DNA of 64,000 nucleotides, taken from the NCBI GenBank assembly GCA_000733415.1, contig KL662191.1, positions 5,618,268 to 5,682,267 of the forward strand, given 5' to 3'. Below are positions 35,238 through 44,833 of the stretch, one piece after another; positions within the stretch are counted from its first letter, which is position 1, and each line of letters opens with the position of its first letter. The stretch is from [Leptolyngbya] sp. JSC-1. Lineage in GTDB: Bacteria; Cyanobacteriota; Cyanobacteriia; Elainellales; Elainellaceae. Under the pieces are notes generated by a model. The model was not told the DNA's origin. It ran no database searches and saw only the letters and a program-made list of their open reading frames with translations. Made by a program: the position numbers and the translations under genes.

Positions 35238-37124
35238 CTAGAGCTTGGTTCCGCACTCTGGGCAAAACTTGTTGCCAGGTTCATTCTCAGTACCGCAGTT
35301 GCTGCATAGAATCGGACCGGCACTTTCCTCCCGCTCAGGTGGTTTGGGCAAACCTACCATTTGGGCATTGCTCTTACCAGGAGCGACCATCGGGTAACAG
35401 TTTTCATCGCGCTTCACCCGTACATCGAGGAGAACCGGACCGTCGTGAGCCAGCATCTCTGCGATCGCATCCTGCAACTGATTGCGGTGCTCAATGATCA
35501 TTCCCTTCAAGCCAAACGCCTGGGCCAGTAGCTCAAAGTTGGGCATTCCGGGCTGCATATCTGAAGAGGAGTAACGCTCTCCGTAGAAAGCCTGCTGCCA
35601 CTGCCGCACCATACCCTGCCAGCCGTTGTTAATGATCACAGTTTTAACATTAATCCCGTACTGGGCCAGGGTTCCCAACTCCTGGCAGTTCATTTGGAAA
35701 CTAGCATCACCGCTGATACAAATTACCTCCTGATCGGGAAGGGCTACCTTCGCACCCATCGCGGCAGGCATCCCGTAGCCCATCGTACCCAGACCCGCAC
35801 TAGAGATCCAACGCCGCGGCCCCATCTTGAGGAACTGGGCGGCCCACATTTGGTGCTGGCCCACATCAGTGGTATAGAAGGCATGGGGAGCTTGACGACC
35901 AATCTCCACAATCACTTCTTGGGGCGAAATTTCGTCAGCATAAGTCGGCACGGTCAGCGGATAATCATTTCGCCAGCGCTCGATCCGGTGCAGCCATTCC
36001 TGAGTCTGTTTCAGATTGGCGGGTTTGCCGTCTTCAGTATCGCGCTGCAGTAAGTCCAACAGCACCTGCCGCACATCGCCCACAATTGGCACTTCTGGTA
36101 CCCGGTTTTTACCAACCTCAGCGGGATCGATGTCAATGTGGATCACCTTGGCCCGTGAAGCAAATTCGTCCAGCTTGCCTGTCACCCGATCGTCAAACCG
36201 AGCGCCAACCGCAATCAGCAGATCGCACTCCGTCACGGCAAAATTAGCATAGGCAGTGCCATGCATTCCCAGCATGCCAACCGAGAGAGGATGGTGTTCA
36301 TCAAACACTCCTAATCCCATCAGCGTAGTCGTCACAGGAATGTTATACCGTTTGGCTAGCTCGTGAATTTCGGCATGAGCACCCGATGCAATTGCGCCGC
36401 CGCCGACGTAGAGCAAGGGACGCTGCGCTTCTCGAATCAACTTCAGAGCTTGGATGATTTGGCGAGGGTTGCCCTTCACGGTGGGGCGATATCCAGGCAA
36501 CTTAACACTGCCGGGTTCTACCGGAACATACTCAAACTCTTCCAGCCCCACATCCTTAGGAATATCGATCAGCACTGGGCCAGGGCGTCCCGTGGCGGCA
36601 ATGTGAAATGCTTCTGCCACAATTCGCGCCATATCGCGGGGATCACGCACAACATAGGAATGCTTCACAATCGGCAGGGTGATCCCGTAGATGTCGGTTT
36701 CCTGAAAGGCATCGCTGCCAATCGCGGCGCGACCCACCTGCCCCGTGATCACCACGAGCGGAATCGAGTCCATCTGGGCAGTAGCGATCCCAGTTACCAA
36801 ATTGGTGGCACCCGGACCGGATGTACCGAAGCAAACCCCGACCTTACCCGTGGCGCGAGCATAACCATCAGCAGCATGGGCAGCGCCTTGTTCATGCCGG
36901 ACTAGAATATGCTGTAAGTGTCCAGCAGCTTCACTGCGGTAAAGTTCGTCATAGATCGGCAAGATAGCGCCGCCTGGGTAGCCAAAAATGTGCTTGACTC
37001 CATGGCGTCTAAGGCTATCCATCAGAGCAAAGGCACCAGTGGCCCGCACAGGAACAGTAGCTTGGTGAGAAATCGCTTGAGTAATTGCGGAAATCTGGGG
37101 AGGCGCGGGGAGGACTTTACGCAT
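35238..37124 (-). CDS. ilvB: Acetolactate synthase large subunit with a C-terminal zinc ribbon
   Basis: The enzyme condenses pyruvate (or 2-ketobutyrate) to acetolactate, the first step of valine, leucine and isoleucine synthesis, using thiamine diphosphate and FAD. The 628-residue protein has the family core: GVKHIFGYPGGAILPIYDEL, RHEQGAAHAADGYARATGKV (catalytic Glu), GTSGPGATNLVTGIATAQMD, WISSAGLGTMGYGMPAAMGA and GDASFQMNCQELGTLAQYGI (ThDP-Mg). After the usual end (about residue 600) comes GPILCSNCGTENEPGNKFCPECGTKL, a CxxC-x12-CxxC zinc ribbon. That module is not part of the catalytic fold; it might sense redox or metal state or mediate binding. No ilvN (regulatory subunit) is adjacent. 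Confidence 0.94.
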   Translation of the reverse strand: MRKVLPAPPQISAITQAISHQATVPVRATGAFALMDSLRRHGVKHIFGYPGGAILPIYDELYRSEAAGHLQHILVRHEQGAAHAADGYARATGKVGVCFGTSGPGATNLVTGIATAQMDSIPLVVITGQVGRAAIGSDAFQETDIYGITLPIVKHSYVVRDPRDMARIVAEAFHIAATGRPGPVLIDIPKDVGLEEFEYVPVEPGSVKLPGYRPTVKGNPRQIIQALKLIREAQRPLLYVGGGAIASGAHAEIHELAKRYNIPVTTTLMGLGVFDEHHPLSVGMLGMHGTAYANFAVTECDLLIAVGARFDDRVTGKLDEFASRAKVIHIDIDPAEVGKNRVPEVPIVGDVRQVLLDLLQRDTEDGKPANLKQTQEWLHRIERWRNDYPLTVPTYADEISPQEVIVEIGRQAPHAFYTTDVGQHQMWAAQFLKMGPRRWISSAGLGTMGYGMPAAMGAKVALPDQEVICISGDASFQMNCQELGTLAQYGINVKTVIINNGWQGMVRQWQQAFYGERYSSSDMQPGMPNFELLAQAFGLKGMIIEHRNQLQDAIAEMLAHDGPVLLDVRVKRDENCYPMVAPGKSNAQMVGLPKPPEREESAGPILCSNCGTENEPGNKFCPECGTKL

Positions 37125-37507
37125 ATTTAATTCTGTATCTGCTGATGCACAAAGCTAGGAATAATGTCTTAGTCTAGTGCTGAAATGGTAAACCTGTCGA
37201 GGCTTTGATCGAAATCGCCACCCTATGACAAAGCGAGCTGAATCGACCACAGCAACGATTCTATCAGTCTGCCCGCTAGAAAATGGTAGCTCTTAAAAAA
37301 GCACTATAAAGTCAGCGTTTTTTGACGAAATCTTGTACTCAAATCGCGGCTTGGGCGGTTCGGTGTTTAAATTGCCAACTCTGCCACTCTTCTTAGGCTC
37401 CCTTTAGATTCCTCCAGATTGTCCTCAGCGAAACCGAAATTTTTCTGATTTCATGTGCATCTCGCCCATCTGAGCTTGTAGCATGAATATAAATTGTGCC
37501 GACATCG
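37125..37507. other. Divergent intergenic region, ilvB to the DnaJ-pentapeptide gene
   Basis: About 380 bp with both promoters. No riboswitch-like or leader-peptide attenuator structure for branched-chain amino acids is evident. Confidence 0.4.
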
Positions 37508-38536
37508 ATGAGTGATCTCGATAGCTACTATAAAGTTCTTGGCCTGGAACCTGGCGCATCTCTCGAAGAGGTGAACCAGGCCTATCGCGATTTAGCGTTT
37601 GTTTGGCACCCGGATCGCCTGCCAAAGGACAATCCGCGCCTGCAAGAAATCGCCCATCAAAAGTTGAAGGAACTGAACCAAGCCCGCGATCGGTTGCGTT
37701 CTCATCGGGCCAATCAGTCGTCCAAATCTACTCAAGGCAAGTCGCCTGCGGACCAGCCCCGTCCACCCCGTCCTGAACCACGAACGGCTCCACCTCGTTA
37801 CCATACTTACCAGACACCGCCACGCCACTACAGCTACTACCAGCCTGCTGCTGGCCAATCTGCCGGTAAGAGCAACACCGCCAATGGTAACCCAAACCAC
37901 TCAAACGCTAAGGGCAACCGCTCAGACAGCAGCAATAGTCGCTCGGACAGTAGCAATAGCAGTACTAGTAGCAGTACTAGTAGCAGTACTAGTAGCAGTA
38001 CTGGTAACAGCAGTGGTACCAGTAGCCACAGCACGAACAGCCACAGCACGAACAGCCACAGCACGAACAGCCACAGCACGAACAGCCACAGCCATCATGG
38101 CTCACCTAAATGGCGCGACTGGTATCAACCGTCCTCATCGTCGCCGCCCCCGCCCCCGCCTCGTCCCCAACCACCCGACTTAAGTGGTACCGATTGGAGT
38201 GGGGCTGATCTGCGCGAGAAGGATCTGTCTGGCCGCAATCTTAGCCGGGCCAATCTACGCAATGCCAATCTTAGCGATGCCTTCCTGCACCGAATTAACT
38301 TCTCTGAGGCCGATCTCAGCGGAGCCAACCTGTTCCGAGCCAACTTGCTGGAAGCGAACTTGAGTAACGCGAACCTTCAAGATGCAAACTTGATTGGGGC
38401 CGATTTGAGTGGCGCAGACCTACGGGGGGCCAACTTGACTGGAGCACGAATTGGCGTTTCGGATCGCCTGATGGTGAAGCTGACCGGAGCCAAATTGACT
38501 GGAATGGTGATGCCAGATGGCTCAATTCATGCCTAG
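37508..38536 (+). CDS. J-domain protein fused to pentapeptide repeats through a Ser/Thr/Asn/His linker
   Basis: This protein of about 342 residues starts with a J-domain (about 1-62): DLDSYYKVLGLEPGASLEEV, the catalytic HPD (FVWHPDRLPK) and IAHQKLKELNQARDRLR. J-domains stimulate Hsp70 (DnaK) ATPase. A proline-rich part is followed by a long low-complexity linker of NSRSDSSNS, SSTSSSTSS and SHSTNSHSTN units (about 135-205), coded by exact DNA repeats of 12 and 15 bp. A proline run (PPPPPPRPQPP) leads to about 100 residues of A(D/N)LxX pentapeptides (DLSGRNLSRANLRNANLS). The end is MPDGSIHA. ATG 37508 is preferred over GTG 37496. The pentapeptide helix may target the co-chaperone to a partner. 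Confidence 0.88.
   Translation: MSDLDSYYKVLGLEPGASLEEVNQAYRDLAFVWHPDRLPKDNPRLQEIAHQKLKELNQARDRLRSHRANQSSKSTQGKSPADQPRPPRPEPRTAPPRYHTYQTPPRHYSYYQPAAGQSAGKSNTANGNPNHSNAKGNRSDSSNSRSDSSNSSTSSSTSSSTSSSTGNSSGTSSHSTNSHSTNSHSTNSHSTNSHSHHGSPKWRDWYQPSSSSPPPPPPRPQPPDLSGTDWSGADLREKDLSGRNLSRANLRNANLSDAFLHRINFSEADLSGANLFRANLLEANLSNANLQDANLIGADLSGADLRGANLTGARIGVSDRLMVKLTGAKLTGMVMPDGSIHA
37958..38083 (+). repeat. Tandem repeats inside the J-domain gene: 12 bp x4 and 15 bp x4
   Basis: The 12-bp unit AGCAGTACTAGT occurs four times in 37958-38005 (the last with one change) and encodes SSTS. The 15-bp unit AGCCACAGCACGAAC occurs four times in 38024-38083 and encodes SHSTN. Both keep frame. Copy number may vary between strains by slippage. 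Confidence 0.9.
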
Positions 38537-39059
38537 TCCTGCTTAGGACCGTTGATCTGCTTACGTACTGAAATCAAGCCTAAAATCAATCAGATCTCTG
38601 CGGAAATTACCGGAAAATCAAGAATTGATGTAAAAATTTTAACAATAGATACTTGCTTGTTACCCCCGTGATTCGCTAAGCTCAAGGGTAGTTTAGCCCT
38701 AAGAAAATCGCTCGACAGAGTGTCAATCCAGCATTTGAGCGAACACCCGAAGGGGAACAGCTTGATTCTCTTCTAGCCCCATCTGCAAGCTGTTTCCGTA
38801 TCACAAAGCTCTTTGTAGTATCAGTAACAGTTTTTCACCTTTGATTTTTGTGATAGGGTAATGTATATTTTCACAATTACCTCATAAAACCTCATCGATT
38901 CTTTAGGTGTTTCCCCGCACGCCCCAGTTGGTTGAAGTGCCTTCAATGCTGCCAATCTCGGTTGCAATTCAGTATTGCTCCATCGAGTTTTCAGCAGTAA
39001 TTCAGCAGGCAAAAGGTTTGAATCAGGGTATTTGAATCAGGGTAAAAGTCAGCAGGCAA
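38537..39059. other. Intergenic region of about 520 bp
   Basis: AT-rich. It ends with a near-exact duplication of GAATCAGGGTA (39018 and 39034 regions). No RNA gene or ORF is convincing. Confidence 0.4.
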
Positions 39060-39509
39060 ATGAACGTGGGTTTCCAGCAAATGGTGTCAAAGGCGGAGCA
39101 CAAAGCCAATTCTGCATTCGGTGATCTAACGATGGAGCGTAATCTGTTAATCAGGCAATCTACCACATCTTCTTTGTTTCAGACGATTCCTCCTGAGCGG
39201 GTAGGGTTACAGGGTGAATATGACCATCATGGTCTAGCGAAACGGGTTTCGTTAGCGTTCAGGCAAAACTTCTCATCTGATGAGATCAGTAATTTGCGCG
39301 TCACTCAACGGGGAGCTGTTGTACTGTTGGTCGGCAAAATTCCCAATCAACGCCTGTTCATTCGTTTGGTGAATGTGGCGATGGCTACAGCTGGCACTGC
39401 AGATGTTGAAGTCAATGGAATCAGCGTTGGCTACAGCTTGAAAAACTACTTGGAGGTGAAGCCGTCCCAGGATACGCTAGCAAGGTTGCAAAAGCTAGTT
39501 AGTTCCTGA
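39060..39509 (+). CDS. BON-domain-like protein
   Basis: The last 85 of 149 residues resemble a BON domain, an alpha/beta phospholipid-binding module found in OsmY and secretins: GLAKRVSLAFRQNFSSDEISNLRVTQ, AVVLLVGKIPNQRLFIRLVNVAMATAG, VEVNGISVGY. The N-terminal part is polar and carries no signal peptide, so it is cytoplasmic or peripheral as written. ATG 39060 has no clear ribosome site; ATG 39081 or 39132 could be the real start. The BON call is by pattern and the role is unknown. Confidence 0.55.
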   Translation: MNVGFQQMVSKAEHKANSAFGDLTMERNLLIRQSTTSSLFQTIPPERVGLQGEYDHHGLAKRVSLAFRQNFSSDEISNLRVTQRGAVVLLVGKIPNQRLFIRLVNVAMATAGTADVEVNGISVGYSLKNYLEVKPSQDTLARLQKLVSS

Positions 39510-39536
39510 CTTGTGCTCGACCATCTCCTCATGCGG

Positions 39537-40028
39537 TTAGACAATCTCAAACTCTAACCCATAGGTTTCTGACAAGCTGCATGTTTGATGGTCAGTAATA
39601 TTGGTATCGGCCAATTCTAAATTATAAAAATCCACTGATTCCTGTTCAAACAAAGGACCTGCGTGCCAGGTACCCACTTCTAACTTGATGAAGCAGTTTC
39701 CCGGAATCCGGAAGGCCGCGATTGTCACCGGGTCAGGGCAGTCTGCCTCGCCGGGGGGCGCAACTGCAATTAGCCACTCTTGTCCAGCAAGAGCGCCAAG
39801 GCATTGCGTGCAGCGTTGATGGCGTGTAATCCGCGAAAAGGACCGACCTCGATAGTGGAGTCGCATGATATAGAAGCGGGGTGTTCCTTCGCTTAAATAA
39901 AGCTGGGCGTCTTCCTGATCAAAGCCCTTGCCATCCGGCGCAGCGAAAATCACCTGCCCATAGGGACGAAAGTTTTCGGGCGTGATGGCTTGAGCAGGCA
40001 ACTGGCGAATCGTGATAGGTTGATGCAT
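39537..40028 (-). CDS. Ureidoglycolate lyase-like protein (AllA family)
   Basis: AllA releases urea from ureidoglycolate, a late step of purine (allantoin) breakdown. The protein of about 163 residues has the cupin-like core: ITPENFRPYGQVI, YIMRLHYRGRSFSRITRHQRCTQCLGALAGQEWLIAVAPP and TIAAFRIPGNCFIKLEVGTWHAGPLF, with two histidines. The longer frame starts at TTG; the ATG at 40028 has GGAG 8 nt upstream and is chosen. No other ureide gene is near, so its use as a lyase in this organism is inferred from family only. Confidence 0.82.
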   Translation of the reverse strand: MHQPITIRQLPAQAITPENFRPYGQVIFAAPDGKGFDQEDAQLYLSEGTPRFYIMRLHYRGRSFSRITRHQRCTQCLGALAGQEWLIAVAPPGEADCPDPVTIAAFRIPGNCFIKLEVGTWHAGPLFEQESVDFYNLELADTNITDHQTCSLSETYGLEFEIV

Positions 40029-40574
40029 CGCAACTCCACGGGCTAGGCTTACAGTCAAAACCGTTTAACTGTTGTCTGACTGTTTAAGATCAAACTGTTT
40101 AAGATCAAACAGCCATTTTTTGATTCTATCCCTGATTGCGAGTTGCTCAGTTTCTAACCCCACACTCTAACCCCACACTCTGATCCCACTGCACTTTTGC
40201 CATTGCTAGTCGTTAGCCCGACAGGCGGATTGAGCGCTTATTCTGTCGCTGCTATGATCAACCCCACTATCAATTCTAGGATCAGTTCTGTGACTCATTC
40301 TTCCGTAATTCAGCTGCTTATTTGACAAAATGGAGAAACTGATCAGGTCGGTCAAGCCAAGATAGTAGGGGCAATAGATTTAGAAGTAAATCATAAATTA
40401 AAAATTTAAAGGTGAATATAGATAGAACATCAAAGATAGATTCAGACAAATTCAGCAGTAGAGCAACAAGAGCATACCAAACTAGCTAAAGTGGCTATGC
40501 TCCCTTTACCCATCACTTCACCCATTAGCCGATTATTTCCTCAATATACGCCCCCTATTAGCTGCTAACAGGGT
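40029..40574. other. Intergenic region with short direct repeats
   Basis: Contains two copies of ACTGTTTAAGATCAAA (around 40079-40110) and two of CTAACCCCACACTCT (around 40157-40186). No gene or clear terminator. Confidence 0.4.
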
Positions 40575-43500
40575 TTAGCGAACAGCAACTTGATCGAGCA
40601 TTGCGGCGGCGGCTGGTGGATCAAGGGGATGGGAGAAGAAAAAACCCTGTCCTAACTCGCATTTCAGCAATTTTAACTGTGCCATCTGCCGATCGGTTTC
40701 AACGCCTTCAGCCACCACGTTCATGCCTAGATTCCAAGCCAGTGAGATTACAGTCCGAGTAATTTCTAGTTTTTCTAGATCCTGATCGGCGCTGTGGATG
40801 AACGACTGATCGATCTTGAGCGTGTCGATGGGAAACCGATGCAAATAGCTGAGACAAGAATAACCAGTACCAAAATCATCCATCGCTAACTGCACCCCGA
40901 CTGCCTTTAACTCCTGCATCATGGCGGCGGCAGCATCCGCGTTCGTCATGATCACACTTTCGGTAATTTCCAACTTGAGCCGATTTGGTTCCAGCCCGGT
41001 CTCCTGCAAAATGGCTTTGACCTGTTCGACCAGGTTGGGCTGAGAAAACTGTTTGCCAGAGAGATTCACACTCATCGTCATGTGATTGTCTAAGTTAAAC
41101 TGCTTTTGCCAGCGACACATCTGCCGACAGGCTTCGCGCAACACCCACCAGCCAATCGAAATAATCAACCCAGTTTCTTCAGCAACTGAGAGAAACTCCA
41201 TCGGCAGCAGCAGTCCCCGTTGCGGATGTTGCCAGCGCAGTAGAGCCTCAAAGCCCATGAGTCGCTGATTGTGCAAGGCCAAAATCGGCTGATAGAACAA
41301 CCGTAGCTCCTGACGCTCGATCGCTCGGCGCAGATCGGCTTCTAGATGCAGTAGGGTGACGGCCTGTTCGTGCATATGGGGCGTAAAAATGGTGTAGCAA
41401 CCCCGACCTGCCGCCTTCGAGCGGTACATCGCCGTATCGGCATCGCGCAGCAGTTCTTCTTTGGTGCGATAGCGATCGGTGTCGAGCACGACTCCAATAC
41501 TGCTATTGACAAACACTTCTTGATCAGCCAACAGAAAGGGTGCTTTGAACTCTTCGCGAATCCGTTCCACCAGCGTGATGGCATCCTGGCTCTCCTGAAT
41601 ATCTTCCAGCAGAATTGCAAATTCATCACCACCGAGCCGAGCGCAAGTATCGCTGGCCCGCAAACAGCGCTTCAGACGCTCTGCCGCTGCTACCAAAAGC
41701 TGATCGCCCACCAAATGCCCCAGACTATCGTTGATGACCTTAAACCGATCCAGATCGAGAAACAGCACGGAAAACGAAGCACGACGGCAACGGCTCGCCC
41801 GAGCAATGGCGCGATCCAAGCGATCGGTAAACAGAGCGCGATTGGCTAAGCCGGTCAGCTCATCGTGGAGCGTGTTGTGGAGGAGCTGCTCTTCGGCCAG
41901 CTTGCGAGCCGTGACGTCAGTTTGGGAACCGGCGATGCGGTAGACATTTCCGGCACTATCGCGCACGGCTAAACCGCGACTGAGGATCCAGCAATAGGCG
42001 CCATTCTTCTGGCGCAGGCGAAATTCACTCTCAAAATGGGCGGTCAAGCCTTCGCGGTGATGGCGAATTTCTAGCTGGACGCGCTCGTAGTCGTCAGGGT
42101 GAATGCGGTCAAACCATTCGTTGGGATTAGAACCAATCTCGGTATCGGCATAGTCCAGCATCGATTTCCAGCGGCTGGAAAAGTAAATTTCATTGGTGCG
42201 CAGATCCCAGTCCCACAGACCGTCATTGGCACCGCTAGCAGCCAGAGCATAGCGTTCCTCGCTTTCGCGCAGAGCCGCCTCAATCCGCTGCCGTTCTATA
42301 ATTTCTTTTTCCAATGCCTGTTTTGCCGTTTCGGCGGCTTCTGCTCGCGCCAAGGCAGCTTCAGCCTGAGCCATCACCGCTTCTACCCGGTGCCGATCAA
42401 TCGCAGCAGTTAACAGACTGGCTACCGCCTTGAGAAACACCACATCATCGTTCGAGAAGGCTCGCTGAGTCTTACTGTGGGCACTAATCATGCCAAATGG
42501 CTGCTCAAAGTTGGCCACTAAAACGCTGATGCTGCTGATTACGCCATGCTGTTGCAGAAACTTTAAACCGCGAAAGCGCTGCTCAGTGGAAAGATTATGG
42601 ATCACCACAGGCTCGTTGGTGCGTAGGGTGTAGTCGATAGGCGAGTCGGTTGTGACGGGGGTGATTTTCTGAGGCAACGATTGCGGCTCCCAACCAGCGC
42701 TGGCCCGAACCTGGAAGCCACTACAGTCTGGTAATAGCTCTGAAATATCGACGTAATCTACTTGCAGCGTGCGGGCCACCAGTTGGGCGACTTTATCCAG
42801 CAGTTCGGCCAGGTCAATTTCCTCTAGAGCCTGCTGTCCCAATTCCGCCAAGGCTTCCTGCTGTTGGGAGCGGCGTTGGACTGCCTCTAGCATGCGGTTA
42901 AATTCCCGCGCCACTCTGAGAATTTCATCTCGCCCAGGCTCCAGATTGGCTTTGGGTACGCGAACCGTGGTATCTCCTTCAGCAACTTGCAAAGCGGCAT
43001 GGCTCAAGTGTTTGATTCGGCGCAGCACTGCCCAATACAAGATCAGCATCAACGCGCCACTCTGAGCCGAAATTCCCAATGCGGACGTGAGTACAATCGT
43101 GCGAGTTGCGGCATTGATGGCATCGTCGCGGGGTTGTAACGAGCTGTAGATCACGATGCTAGCCAGAACCTGGCCGTTGGCTCGTAGCGGCACAATCGTT
43201 TCTAGTTCGGCGTTAGCAGTTTCAGTCATTTGGGCCGAGCCGTCTATTAGAATCGGCAGAATTGCTTTAGTTTGAATCGACGAGTGAAGGAGTTCTTGCC
43301 GATCGGAGGAGGCCCACAGCAGCGGCTGCTCGTCTACGATTCGGTAGATGTGAATGTCGAGAATGGTTGAATCTTGGTGCTTCAGCTCCTGCAGAAATTG
43401 GCTGGTGGTGGTTCGGTCCTCTAGATTGCGCCTATAGCGGGCACTAAACTCGGCTTGAATCACATTGGCGAGCTGTCGAGCTTGGGTTCTATAGCTGCGG

Positions 43501-43703
43501 TCAATTTGCTTACGGCTAGAGGCAATCGTGTTAGCACTGAGTACTGTTGCTGTCAGTATGGTTATGGCAACTAACGGAATGCCAATTTTGTCTGCCAGCG
43601 GAAGTTGACGTTCCACCCAAGACAGCATCTGATTCAGTACACGCAATCTTCTCATTCCGATATCTGTAAATCCCTGACGGCCACCTAGTGATCCCTGCCC
43701 CAT
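40575..43703 (-). CDS. Membrane GGDEF/EAL protein with HAMP, GAF and PAS domains
   Basis: This sensor of about 1042 residues makes or breaks cyclic di-GMP. One transmembrane helix lies near residues 40-65 (GIPLVAITILTATVLSANTI), followed by an extracytoplasmic region of about 140 residues and a second helix (TSALGISAQSGALMLILYW). Then come HAMP (AEGDTTVRVPK), a GAF domain (about 290-440, QQEALAELGQQALEEIDLAE through ASLLTAAIDRH), a short coiled coil, and PAS/PAC (YALAASGANDGLWDWDLRT, YRIAGSQTDVTARKLAEEQL). The cyclase domain keeps the RLGGDEF motif (GGDEF near residue 691). The phosphodiesterase domain keeps EAL in GFEALLRW (near residue 819) and ESVIMTN and DDFGTGYSCL, so both may be active. 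ATG 43703 is used; the TTG above it and ATG 43655 are alternatives. Confidence 0.92.
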   Translation of the reverse strand: MGQGSLGGRQGFTDIGMRRLRVLNQMLSWVERQLPLADKIGIPLVAITILTATVLSANTIASSRKQIDRSYRTQARQLANVIQAEFSARYRRNLEDRTTTSQFLQELKHQDSTILDIHIYRIVDEQPLLWASSDRQELLHSSIQTKAILPILIDGSAQMTETANAELETIVPLRANGQVLASIVIYSSLQPRDDAINAATRTIVLTSALGISAQSGALMLILYWAVLRRIKHLSHAALQVAEGDTTVRVPKANLEPGRDEILRVAREFNRMLEAVQRRSQQQEALAELGQQALEEIDLAELLDKVAQLVARTLQVDYVDISELLPDCSGFQVRASAGWEPQSLPQKITPVTTDSPIDYTLRTNEPVVIHNLSTEQRFRGLKFLQQHGVISSISVLVANFEQPFGMISAHSKTQRAFSNDDVVFLKAVASLLTAAIDRHRVEAVMAQAEAALARAEAAETAKQALEKEIIERQRIEAALRESEERYALAASGANDGLWDWDLRTNEIYFSSRWKSMLDYADTEIGSNPNEWFDRIHPDDYERVQLEIRHHREGLTAHFESEFRLRQKNGAYCWILSRGLAVRDSAGNVYRIAGSQTDVTARKLAEEQLLHNTLHDELTGLANRALFTDRLDRAIARASRCRRASFSVLFLDLDRFKVINDSLGHLVGDQLLVAAAERLKRCLRASDTCARLGGDEFAILLEDIQESQDAITLVERIREEFKAPFLLADQEVFVNSSIGVVLDTDRYRTKEELLRDADTAMYRSKAAGRGCYTIFTPHMHEQAVTLLHLEADLRRAIERQELRLFYQPILALHNQRLMGFEALLRWQHPQRGLLLPMEFLSVAEETGLIISIGWWVLREACRQMCRWQKQFNLDNHMTMSVNLSGKQFSQPNLVEQVKAILQETGLEPNRLKLEITESVIMTNADAAAAMMQELKAVGVQLAMDDFGTGYSCLSYLHRFPIDTLKIDQSFIHSADQDLEKLEITRTVISLAWNLGMNVVAEGVETDRQMAQLKLLKCELGQGFFFSHPLDPPAAAAMLDQVAVR

Positions 43704-44007
43704 GCCACCCAAACCATTGAGCGCGTGGCGGATTCAGCACGGTCAATGTGCTCAAACATTGTCAAGAGTTCCCAGATTTAGCTGCCAGCGTTGATTAATG
43801 GCCCTAGCAGCAGAAAAATAGCCTAGAGAATTTACGGTTGATCGAGTTTCTAGGTTTACTCGTATTCCACTCACACCGCAAGTGACATCACTAGACTCCC
43901 TGAACCTTTTGTGAGCATTCGATGAAATCTGTTCCGATTGCCAAAGCTTGCGGTATACAGGTGAGCGTGCAGAAATTTCGTCGATAAAGTTTATTGATGT
44001 AAGGAGT
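43704..44007. other. Divergent intergenic region, GGDEF/EAL gene to SH3 gene
   Basis: About 300 bp. AAGGAG directly precedes the SH3 gene start. Nothing else is recognisable. Confidence 0.4.
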
Positions 44008-44829
44008 ATGAACTACGCTGAAATAGCCGCTTGGTCCAAACCCGCAGCCCAGCTGAGCGCCCACGTTACTACAGCTCTAGCTGCGACCTTGACTACTACC
44101 TTGATTCTGGCCCCAAAAGTTGCCTTAGCCGTACCGTTAGCCAGCGAAGCCCAACTCAATGCCTGTACTAATGCTGTGATCTTTCGGTTGAACGGTGTGC
44201 CGCGCTCGGCGATCACAACCACGGCTGGCTCTTTAGCAGCAGATGGCACTGGGCGTGTCAACTGGTCAACTACGAATGGTGGATCAGGAGTCTGCTGGGT
44301 TGATTCAGCCAATCAGGTGCTCGAGGTTGAAGTCGCAGTCCATGCCGGCATTACCCAAACGCCAAGACCAATCACGCGCCCGATTATGACAAGCGTCACG
44401 GCTGGGACATCCCTACAGGTGGCAACGAATGGCGGCAATCTGAATGTCCGCAGTGGTCCGGGTGGCGAGATTGTGGGCAGCGTAGCCGATGGGTCCACCG
44501 TCGTCTTAACCGGCAAAACGAGTGACGAATGGGTAGAAATCGAAGGTGGCGGCTGGGTTTCCCAACATCATTTGGTTAGCGGGAATGCTAGTGCGGCTAC
44601 ACCCTCCAATTCCGAAGCGGCTGCACCCACAGTCAGTCCTGGAACAGCAGCACGCAAGGCCGAAGTTATGGCTAGCGGTGGAGTCAATATTCGTAATAGC
44701 CCCGATGGTGAGATTATTGCCTCAATTCCTCAAGGGACTACCGTCGTTCTAACTGGACAGGTCGAAAGGGGTTGGGTAGAGCTTGTGGACGGAGGTTGGG
44801 TGGCACAGGAATATCTTCAGTACAGGTAG
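44008..44829 (+). CDS. Secreted protein with two bacterial SH3 domains
   Basis: This is a protein of about 273 residues. A hydrophobic N-terminal part (VTTALAATLTTTLILAPKVALA) serves as signal peptide. A domain of about 85 residues (ACTNAVIFRLNGVPRSAITT, VCWVDSANQVLEVEV) follows. Two SH3b repeats come next: LNVRSGPGGEIVGSVADGS with WVEIEGGGWVSQHHL, and VNIRNSPDGEIIASIPQGTT with WVELVDGGWVAQEYL. Such domains bind peptidoglycan or other cell-wall ligands. The start at ATG 44008 is fixed by AAGGAG 1-2 nt before TATG; the ORF upstream is without support. It ends 4 bp before the 7-bp repeat array. Confidence 0.82.
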   Translation: MNYAEIAAWSKPAAQLSAHVTTALAATLTTTLILAPKVALAVPLASEAQLNACTNAVIFRLNGVPRSAITTTAGSLAADGTGRVNWSTTNGGSGVCWVDSANQVLEVEVAVHAGITQTPRPITRPIMTSVTAGTSLQVATNGGNLNVRSGPGGEIVGSVADGSTVVLTGKTSDEWVEIEGGGWVSQHHLVSGNASAATPSNSEAAAPTVSPGTAARKAEVMASGGVNIRNSPDGEIIASIPQGTTVVLTGQVERGWVELVDGGWVAQEYLQYR

Positions 44830-44833
44830 ATGG

